A DNA stretch of 64,000 bases from Cristatella mucedo (Eukaryota > Bryozoa > Phylactolaemata > Cristatellidae), in assembly GCA_009760855.2 (NCBI GenBank), contig WPIO01000025.1, forward strand, positions 3,847,001 through 3,911,000. Direction: 5' to 3'. The notes under the pieces were generated by a model. It made no database searches and was not told where the DNA came from. It worked only from the letters and a program-made list of their open reading frames with translations. Positions 8,916 to 16,949 of the stretch are shown piece after piece. Position 1 is the stretch's first letter, and every line of letters starts with the position of its first letter. Position numbers and translations under genes: made by a program.

Positions 8916-9780
8916 ATGGAAAAGATAAGAAAAAATAATGGAAACGTTTATAATGATCTTAATGCAAGTAATAATAGAATAACTAACTTAGGAATTCCTG
9001 TCAATGATGGTGATGCAATAAGATTAGATTATGTTCTTAGTACTAACTTTGGTAACAGTGTTGCTACTAATGTTACAGAAGAGTTAGCAACAGTATCAAC
9101 TCTAAGTAATTTATTAAGTAGAAAAGATGCAAAGATGACATCACAATTGAATTGTAAGAAAATTATTGGTATATCAGGTAATTCTGCTGATGGAACTGTT
9201 TATTCAGATCAAAGACCTTATAAAGCAATAAACTACGGGCTACTAAAAAGTATGACAAGTGTTTCAAGGTAAAGCAATGTCAAGTATTGATATGGGTAAT
9301 AAGAATATTACAAATATAAAAGATTCTGATGTTGTATCAAAACAATATGTTGATAGTAGTAAACAAGTACCATTTAGATATTTAGGTTTGAGTTCTAATA
9401 CTTATCCTAGTATATTTTATCTTGATATGTTAAATCTAAATATTACTGTTAATGGAAAAGGAGGAGAATTTTCATACCAACAGATTACTCTGGGTGACAT
9501 GCAAATTATTGCAGCAGGAACACGAAAAGTTGTTGAATATTTAACTAACCTCAAGACATTTATCCCTGGTGTATTACTTAACTTTAGTATGATATCTAAT
9601 ATTATGTATGAAACTGTTAAAACTAATTCTGATGTAGAGTTAACAAGTGATAATGTTTATGGTGTTAGTTGTACAATAGTTTTTATAATTAATATTGATG
9701 GAACATGTACTTATGCTATTGATAAGTTTGCAAATGCAAGTGGATTTACTTTTATAAATTTTCTTGAATGTATTGTATAG
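8916..9780 (+). pseudogene. Fibre-like protein 1 with repeated 'dMNN.I.nl..P...DA...YV' units, one frameshift
   Basis: The protein starts MEKIRKNNGNVYNDL and repeats a stalk-like unit (NASNNRITNLGIPVNDGDAI, then MGNKNITNIKDSDVVSKQYV). This unit is typical of trimeric tail-fibre or fibre stalks. A frameshift at about 9255-9270 splits it into two overlapping frames. The second half becomes a beta-rich, repeat-free region that could be a head domain (FSMISNIMYETVKTNSDVEL). It is the first of three similar genes in a row. A receptor-attachment fibre, analogous in place to adenovirus fibre, is inferred. Confidence 0.6.
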
Positions 9781-9782
9781 AA

Positions 9783-10778
9783 ATGTTAGGCTATACAAAA
9801 AAGGGAAGTAATGCAAAGAATTATATTAGAAAGACTAGTGATATAATTAATGGAAATCCAAGTATGAATGGTAATATTATAAAGAATATAGGTAGGCGAT
9901 CCTGTTGATGCAGGAGATGCTGTAAACAGAAAGTATGATATGATATGAACTCTGTTACAAAGGTTTCTAGATCGACTACTTCTGATGGAGATATTGACAT
10001 GAATAATTATAGAACAGTAGATCTTGCTAATCCTAGAAATCCTAGTGATACTGCAACGAAAGATTATGCTGATACAAAACTACCAATTACAGGAGGATTA
10101 TTTAGAGGAAATTTAGCTGTAAATGGTAGTGTTAAAGTACAATTTCCATCTACTGGTGATTCTGATTATGATTATACTGTACCAAATAAAGTATGTACTG
10201 ATGCAAACTTTCTTAATTTACATGGAGAAACAGTTAATGGAAATTTAGATATGCAAAATAACTTTATTAGAATTGAAAATGATCCTGTTAATCCAAATGA
10301 TGGTGTTAATCTTAGTTATCTAACTAAAATAACAGATGGAAATGTTTCAAAAATAACATTTATATTAATTATAGATTTATCCATTTCAACACCTTTATAT
10401 GGAGCAGAATATCAAGGAATAATTATTATTCCTATAGATTTATCTTATAATATAATGTCTAGAGGTTTATTTGTAATTTTAACAACATATATAGCACCTG
10501 ATACACTACCTCAGCTGCTCTCCTGACTCTTCTATGCTTCCTACTTTCTCTTTGTTGCGTAAGACGAAGTCTGTTGGCTACCGAGTGCATACCGAAAGCC
10601 GCTGAGGCTGTGAGTTCGCTATACAAAAATCTCCTGCGTAACACCCACGTGGTCTTTATGACTTTGTGGAGTCACAGACGGAGATACATTACATTACATT
10701 ACACCAGATGGTACAATTAAAATGCTTATTCTTCCTCTAACAGGAATAAATACTAATTATTCATTTCAATTATTTTGA
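9783..10778 (+). pseudogene. Fibre-like protein 2, frameshifted and split by a LINE fragment
   Basis: The ATG at 9783 follows TTGTATAGAA and starts 3 bases after the previous gene's stop. Repeat units include MNGNIIKNIG with DPVDAGDAVNRK (after a frameshift near 9895), DMNNYRTVDLANPRNPSDTA and DMQNNFIRIENDPVNPNDGV. The C-terminal part (STPLYGAEYQGIIIIPIDLS) is a beta-rich head-like region. A 199-bp LINE piece (10,503-10,701) splits it, after which it ends with INTNYSFQLF at 10,778. Confidence 0.6.
10503..10701 (+). mobile_element. LINE 3'-end fragment (family B) with (ACATT)n tail and target duplication
   Basis: The insert ends in a short (ACATT)n tail and matches, in reverse orientation, the block at about 38,300-38,560. 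An 8-bp duplication flanks it with one mismatch (CACCTGAT at 10,495-10,502, CACCAGAT at 10,702-10,709). The longer copy encodes a reverse-transcriptase C-terminus (FSSGGPRLWNSLP), so this is a 5'-truncated non-LTR element rather than a separate SINE. Confidence 0.75.
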
Positions 10779-11050
10779 AGCTTTATTCTTAATTCAGATT
10801 AAAGATTAATAATGGATATGCCAATTGTATGTACACAAGATCTACTTACTAAAGATAGAAGTTTAAATAGTATAAATGTAACAGTTTATGTAGCATTAAC
10901 TTCGAAATGATTTCTAGAAAGGAGTTAGAAATGAATGGGACTTTGAATTTTGATTCAAATAGAATAACAAACGTTGGAAAAACTGAATATTCATTGGAAA
11001 CTTTTAATAAGTGATTTGCTGATCATAATTATTTAAGAAAATACTCAGAT

Positions 11051-13888
11051 AATAATAATAATAATTATTATAATTCACTTGATAAAGCGCCCTCAGAGAA
11101 CTTAATCTCTCTCTAGGCGCTTTACATTTGCTGCAAAGTGAAATGCAATTGAATGGTAAGTAAAATCATGTTTGAAAAACAAACAAAATGAATAATATGG
11201 TTAGGGGTGACATGCACAGGGTCAGCATGCAAATGTGGTTAGTGCAGCATGCACAGTGTCAGCACGTATAAGCACATCAAGGACGAATCACGGGGACCCA
11301 CTAAATGCTGTCCTAAATAGGTGTGTTTTTAGGTTCCTTTTAAATGTGGTCAGGTCAGGGGATGTTCTGACGCAGGTCGGGAGGGAGTTCCAGGCTTTGG
11401 GAGCATATGAACTAAATGCACGGTCTCCAAAGGATTTAAGGTTTGTATGAGGTATTTCTAGACTGTTGGATTGCGAAAAGCGGGCGGTACGATGCTTGGC
11501 CTGATGGGGGAGTATGTCGGAGAGATAGGCTGGAGCCATAGAATGAAGGGACCTAGCCAGTGCAGGTCGGCGAGAAGTGGAGTAATGTGGCAACTGCGAC
11601 ACTCACGACAGACAAGCCTAGCTGCAGAGTTTTGCACCAGCTGCAATCGTCTGATCGCACATGCTGGTAGGCCAGTAGGCAGTGAGTTGCAGAAGTCGAG
11701 ACGAGATGTCACGAATGCATGAACCAACTTGGACGTGGTATCTTTATCTAAACAAGCCCGAATTTTAGCAATGTTATGAAGCTGAAAATAGGCGGATTTG
11801 ACTGTGGAGCTGATATGGTCGTCTAACGAGAGGTCGCTTTGGAATATGACACCTAGATTTCGAGCTGATTCAGCTGGAGATATGTTGGCAGAGCCAATTT
11901 TGAGAGTCAGCCTTTCCAATCTCTGGATCACACTTGGTTTGCCCATAACTAGTAAGTTAGTTTTATCATCGTTAAGTTTTAGAAAATTTGCTGCCATCCA
12001 TGTGCGGATGTCATCAATGCATGCAGCTAGTGAGTTTAGAGAATTCGAGGTGCTCGAAGGCTGGGCGGGATCAAAGGAAAGGTACAACTGAGTGTCATCC
12101 GCATTGAAGTGAAAGCCTAGATTGTGCTTGGCAATCACATCAGCAAGAGGGAGAGTATAAACCGTGAAAAGAACCGGACCTAGCACTGAGCCCAGAGGTA
12201 CTCCATATTTCAGAGGTACTTCAGAGGATCTTTGTCCATTCACGTCAATCTCTTGAGTCTCCTACTGAGATAGGACCTGAACCACTGCAGAGCAGTGCCA
12301 GTGATGCCCAGGCGAGATGAGAGGCACTCTAGAAGAACTTTGTGATCGATGGTATCAAAAGCTGCCGAAAGATCGAGCAAAACAAGAAGAGACACTCTAC
12401 CCATGTCCGCATTCCTAAGTAGGTCGTTGTATACCCGAAGCAATGCTGACTCTGTGGAGTGATTAGCTCTAAAGCAAGACTGGAACTTACTAGCAAGGTG
12501 TGAGGTTTCGATATACGAGTTCAGCTGGTCTGCCACGACCCGTTCGAGTGTCTTTGATAGGAATGGTAGAAGGGAAACTGGGGGGTAGTTGCTCAAGTTC
12601 TCTTGGTGAAGTGTAGCTTTCTTGAGAAGTGGCCTGACTACAGCTTTTTTGAAAGGTGCTGGGACATGACCTGAGGCTAATGACATATTAATTATGTTAG
12701 TTATTCATGGCAGGATCAGATCAATGCAACATAGGAGCAGTACAGTGGGAATAGGGTCCAGAGGACTTGTTGTCTTCTTTGATTGAGATACAAACTTTAG
12801 GACTAGATCACTAGTGACCTGCTTAAATGCAGACATTGAGGTGCAGCCAGGAACCGAGGAACAACATTCTAGTGGGGATGTTGTCATCGCAGGGATGGAT
12901 TCCCTGATCTTGTCTATCTTCTGCACAAAGAATCGAGAGAAGCGATCGGCTAGATCATCATTTGGATCATCAGGTAAGGAGCTAATCTGGGAACGGTTGA
13001 GGAGATGGTTTATTGTCGACATCAGCATTTTTGGATTGTGCATCTGTGATTCAACAATGTTTTTATAAAAGCTAGACTTGGCCTTTGCTAGGATCGATTG
13101 GTACGACCTACAGTAGTCTTCATATGCCTGTCGATGGACAGTTAGTCCGGATCTTTTGTATGCTTTTTCAAGCTTTCGTTTAGTAGACTTGGCTAGTTTA
13201 ATGTCTGCGGTAAACCATAGGCCGTCTGGGCGGGGGCGCACAGTGCGCTTTGTCAGAGGGGCAAACTCGTCGAGCGTGTCAGCTAGTGTCGTGTTGAAGC
13301 TATCTACCAATGATGACAGATCGGAGGGAGGATTGAGCAGCAGAGGTGAAGCAGATATTCTCGCACGGACAGCATCGATGTCAAGGGTCTTGAGGTTTCG
13401 CGATTCACAGGTTGTTTTAGAGGAGGATGTGGGCACACACTGTAGATTGAATGAGATCTGCATGTGGTCAGATAAGCATGATTTGGTAATAATTGGTGAT
13501 GACAAAGTGCAGTTGTATGAGAAAATCTGGTCGAGTGTGTGACCCTTAATGTGAGTAGGGCCATGCACATGAGCCACAAGAGACGATGAATCAGTCAATG
13601 CACGAAATTCGGCGCTGAAAGCGTCAGATAAGTTATCAAAGTGAACGTTGAAATCACCCCTAACGAGGAAGGATCGATTTCTTGCACACAGAATCGAAAT
13701 GAGATCGGAGAAATCTGAGATAAAGGAGGATTTGGTACCTGGTGGGCGATAGACTACTGCAACTATCGGTAGCTTGTTTTCGGGTGAGACCAGGACAATT
13801 GATTCAAAAGACTGCTTCGATGGTACCGCAAATGGCTTGAAGTTGAATTTCGAGCGCACGATCATAGCAACTCCACCTCCAGTTTTGA
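11051..13888 (-). mobile_element. L2-type LINE copy 1, 5'-truncated, inserted in fibre gene 3
   Basis: The 3' end is at the left: (AAT)n tail, then the hairpin-like AAGCGCCCTCAGAGAAC ... TAGGCGCTTTACATTTGC. The right end stops where copy 2 (42.9-46.2 kb) continues, so it is 5'-truncated. CAGAT lies on both sides (11,046-11,050 and 13,889-13,893), a likely target-site duplication. By eye it is almost identical to copy 2 over most of its length. Confidence 0.85.
11288..13888 (-). pseudogene. LINE ORF2 (endonuclease-reverse transcriptase), copy 1, broken
   Basis: The upstream frame (from 13,888 to 12,705) encodes the C-terminal part of an apurinic-type endonuclease (VVYRPPGTKSSFISDFSDLI, DFNVHFDNLSDAF, SDHMQISF) and its linker. 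It ends in a TGA, and the same frame continues as [20 protein letters not shown] into the reverse transcriptase: [19 protein letters not shown], then [10 protein letters not shown] with both catalytic Asp codons. A shift near 12,242 and a 46-nt deletion at about 11,553 break the rest. The C-terminus reads [16 protein letters not shown]. The TGA and deletion are shared with copy 2. Confidence 0.85.
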
Positions 13889-14893
13889 CAGATCAACATA
13901 TAACAGGTAATGTATCTGGAAACTCAAAATAGTATGTAAGAATATCAGATCCTGTCAATGGAAGAGATATTGCAACAAAAAAATATCTTAATACAAGAGC
14001 AGGTACATAAAATGAACTTGAAACAATACAAGGAAACATCAACGTTGAAAGAGGTAATAATTAATAGAAAAGAACCATGGTTTTATTAGATATTGGGGTA
14101 ATTTAACTGCAAACAGTGTAATTAATATTGGTGCACCAACACAAGTATTTTCTTCTTCTACTAATGGTCAACAATTTTTATCTAGATCATCAGATATAAA
14201 CATAAAAAACCAATGTATTCAAAGATACAAATAAAAATAAAAGATATTGATGCTATTGTTGAGAGGAGAATTAATATTATTAATACTTTAACTAGATATA
14301 TAGTATCTAATAAAACTTTTTATAATAATTCGGTTTTTATCAAAAGATGATAATAGAACTAGAATACATTATAAAACTGTAGTTGCACAAGTTGTTATAA
14401 ATATAGATAGACTAAACAGTGGTGATATTATAATTGTAAAATATAACTATAAATTGAATTCTCCAGGTTTTAATTCATCAACTATACTTAATTTAAGATC
14501 TTTGTGTGTTGAGAGTGATAATATGTTAGTGTTAAGTGAATCTATATTTAATTTTACCATTATTATAAAACCAACATCACAATCAATTAGATTTAATGCT
14601 ATTTATAATGTTTTAAACTATAGAGATATTATAACCCCACCTGATTTAGATTATATTGAGATTTTATTAGTTAATGAAGTAAATTATTCTTCATCATTAT
14701 CAAAAAACTTTGATGGAAGTGGAGAAATTAATTTTGATCTTATGGAGTATGTACTAAATTTAGGGATTAATCCTTTTACACAAATGACTTATCATATGCT
14801 TGATCCTTTTCTATTTTTATTTGATTTTCAAGATCCCTCAGAAACATCATTTGATCTAACAGCATCTATATTACCTACTGATTATACTCCTGT

Positions 14894-15285
14894 TTAAATC
14901 TTCCAATCCAGAGTCCCTTTAATCAATTCTTCAGGTAGGTCACAACTCTTTCTTGCATCTATCTCTTTCTTTATTTGTTTAGCTAGTTCTATTTTTTTAG
15001 AGTAAGCTTCAGACTTCATACTATTTATTTTTTCTATTTTTAAGTCTTAAGGAACTCTTCAAATATTGAACCATCTCTAACTTTAACGAATATACTTGCA
15101 ATCTCTGGTTCAGAGTGATTGATTCTTAGTGCTTTATATTCTAATACTAGTTTTACAGCATCTAACAAAGTTTATCTGATGTCTTCTATTCTACCCATTG
15201 GGTAAGAATAGATTTTAAAGTTTGAATACTGTTGACCTTGTACTTCTTCAAGACAGTCTTTACCTTTTGACTCAACAGAAACCAT
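14894..15285 (-). pseudogene. Small charged unknown protein, one stop and one frameshift
   Basis: The ATG at 15,285 follows AATATACAGAAA. It reads MVSVESKGKDCLEEVQGQQY, meets a TAA after MGRIEDIR, then continues in frame (LLDAVKLVLEYKALRINH) and shifts near 15,050 to a Lys/Glu-rich helical tail (YSKKIELAKQIKKEIDARKS). The end overlaps the convergent fibre gene by 4 bases. No family recognised. Confidence 0.4.
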
Positions 15286-15321
15286 TTTCTGTATATTGTT
15301 TTTATTTTTTATTTAAATTAA

Positions 15322-15814
15322 TTAAACAGCTCTTGGATCAGGTTGTTGTGCTTGTGCTGCTAGTTCTGCTGCAGTTGTTTTTTTTCTTGCACTTGTACCA
15401 CTAGTAATATCAGGTAGAACTGCATAACATTAATCTTTAACAATTCCAGGGATATCAGGTTTAATTCCAGAAACTCCTGAGATAACTCTTGGAAGTGTTG
15501 GAAGTTGTGTTGCGATCCAAGTTGTAAAACTAGCAACTTCTTCTGGCTTATCGAGAAGAGCATCAGCTTTAGATCTAATAGTTTACTCTAGACTTGCTAT
15601 TGCATCTGATTGTCCTGCAGAAATAATCCTTTAAGGCTTCAGTATCACATACATCAATATAGAATTTCTTAACTGGTGTATCAGTCATAACTGAGATATT
15701 TGAATCAAGTGTTTGTTGATCATAAGTTGTCATTCTTGATTTAACAAGATAGTCAACATATGATTTAAGTGCTATTGCACTAGTTGCAAGCATTGGGTCA
15801 GTAATATCTGCCAT
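15322..15814 (-). pseudogene. Small unknown protein, one frameshift
   Basis: The ATG at 15,814 follows TTATATAGGAAAA and opens MADITDPMLATSAIALKSYV. After a frameshift near 15,625 the protein continues (TQLPTLPRVISGVSGIKPDI) and ends AQAQQPDPRAV at 15,322. The mostly helical, soluble N-terminal half and proline-rich C-terminal half match no family I know. Confidence 0.45.
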
Positions 15815-15874
15815 TTTTCCTATATAACAATAAAAAAATTACAAGCACACAGATTTAAACAATACTAACTAACA

Positions 15875-16129
15875 TTATTGTTGAATATTACACATATCCC
15901 AAAGATCTTCAGAAATTTTACACACCTTCATTTTATACTCATATACTTTATCACAAAGATCACAAATATCGATGAGGCCCATAATAATTGAATTGTGTAA
16001 TTGTATAATATAAGTATAATGATTATTTCTCCTTGTTATACTATCCTTTGATATTTTGAACTTACCAGAACAAATGTTTAATGCCATTTCTCTTGATTGT
16101 TCATAACAAAAAATTCTTGAAACTTCCAT
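15875..16129 (-). CDS. Small Cys-rich protein, paralogue of the next gene
   Basis: An intact 84-residue ORF with TTATATAGAAA next to its ATG. It begins MEVSRIFCYEQSREMALNIC, almost the same as its neighbour at 16,166-16,441, and shares a CDLCDK motif with that gene's CDTCDK. Two C-x2-C-type motifs are visible (CDLC and the CxxxC-like KVCKISEDLWDMC), so metal binding is possible. Function unknown; the conservation of both copies suggests a real gene. Confidence 0.6.
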   Translation of the reverse strand: MEVSRIFCYEQSREMALNICSGKFKISKDSITRRNNHYTYIIQLHNSIIMGLIDICDLCDKVYEYKMKVCKISEDLWDMCNIQQ

Positions 16130-16165
16130 TTTCTATATAATGTGATAATTTTTATTTAATATAAA

Positions 16166-16441
16166 TTACTTAACTTGTACTCCAGATTTTGTTTTTGGTG
16201 TTTTAGATTTTTTGTTTGCTTCTTCAAGCATCTCATTCATCTTACTATGACATTCCATAAGTTTATCACAAGTATCACAGATATTAGAAGGAACACTGAT
16301 AAATGAACTATCCAGATCTGGAATAAGTTTATCGAGTGAATGTTTAACTATTCGTTGATCTTGTCCTTTGAGCTTTTGCAGACAAATTTTTATTGCCATT
16401 TCTCTAGATTGTTCGCAACTAAGAATTCTTGGGACATCCAT
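16166..16441 (-). CDS. Small Cys-rich protein, tandem paralogue
   Basis: An intact 91-residue ORF with ATGTAGAAA just before its ATG. It begins MDVPRILSCEQSREMAIKIC, has CDTCDK near residue 58 and a Lys-rich C-terminus (EEANKKSKTPKTKSG). It aligns over the first 20 residues and the CxxCDK motif with the gene at 15,875-16,129, which follows it on the same strand after 36 bases. No known domain. Confidence 0.6.
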   Translation of the reverse strand: MDVPRILSCEQSREMAIKICLQKLKGQDQRIVKHSLDKLIPDLDSSFISVPSNICDTCDKLMECHSKMNEMLEEANKKSKTPKTKSGVQVK

Positions 16442-16478
16442 TTTCTACATATGAAAAGATAATTTTATTTCATTAAAA

Positions 16479-16772
16479 TTAAAGTTCTTCTCCTTCATCC
16501 TCTTCAGATTCATCTACATACACTTCAGAACTGTATTTACCAAATAGAAGCTCTTGAAGGCTTATATCACCTTCCTCTTCTGTTTCAGTATTAATAATAG
16601 AAGATTCTTCAGACATATATGATTTAGATTCAACTTCAGATTCCATTTCAGTACCGTAATCAGGATCATCATATGAGACTTCTGAATATTCAGAATCACT
16701 ATCAGAACTAGTAATTTCAATTGATTCATCACATCACTCTTCTTAAACATGAAAATCTTCTTTGGGATCCAT
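16479..16772 (-). pseudogene. Acidic protein with two early in-frame stops
   Basis: From the ATG at 16,772 (leader ACTATTATAGG) the frame reads MDPKEDFHV, TAA, EE, TGA and then runs about 84 codons to 16,479, extremely rich in Glu, Asp and Ser (SSDSDSEYSEVSYDD, EESSIINTETEEEGD, EEDEGEEL). Such acidic tails occur in histone-binding or transcription-related viral proteins, but nothing specific was recognised. The stops disable the ORF unless a downstream start is used. Confidence 0.5.
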
Positions 16773-16796
16773 CCTATAATAGTAAAAATAATTGTA

Positions 16797-16949
16797 TTAA
16801 TATATATTTAATTTCTCCATTGACTTGTATATATCTATTTCTTCTTGTATGTCAACGTGTTTTGTATCTACTTCCATTTTCTCTTTATCTGAAAATCTAA
16901 CTTTCTTTACTGGTATTGGTTTAGTATTTTCACTCTTCCTTTTTGGCAT
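16797..16949 (-). CDS. Intact 50-residue basic protein at the end of the polymerase gene
   Basis: An ATG at 16,949 opens MPKRKSENTKPIPVKKVRFS and runs 50 codons without a break to 16,797. The first 18 residues have a Lys/Arg-rich nuclear-localisation-like pattern; the rest is charged and helical. It overlaps the end of the polymerase frame by about 20 bases. It may be a real small gene or a C-terminal frame of the polymerase after a shift. Confidence 0.35.
   Translation of the reverse strand: MPKRKSENTKPIPVKKVRFSDKEKMEVDTKHVDIQEEIDIYKSMEKLNIY

Larger units (their letters stand above)
10812..14897 (+). pseudogene. Fibre-like protein 3, split by a 2.8-kb L2-type LINE
   Basis: The ATG at 10,812 begins MDMPIVCTQDLLTKDRSL. 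Downstream frames carry MNGTLNFDSNRITNVGKTEY, and after the LINE, RISDPVNGRDIATKKYL, the same repeat class as the two preceding genes, with several stops and frame changes. The last clean part (about 14,345-14,897) is a beta-rich 180-residue region (NVLNYRDIITPPDLDYIEIL) that may be the head domain. It overlaps the convergent gene at 14,894 by 4 bases. Removal of the LINE and one target duplication leaves the frame in register (KYSD then QHIT). Confidence 0.55.

Noticed and set aside
13156-13542. Plus-strand 128-codon ORF in both long LINE copies (also 44,997-45,383)
   Set aside because: Antisense shadow of the LINE ORF2; its conservation follows from the minus-strand gene.
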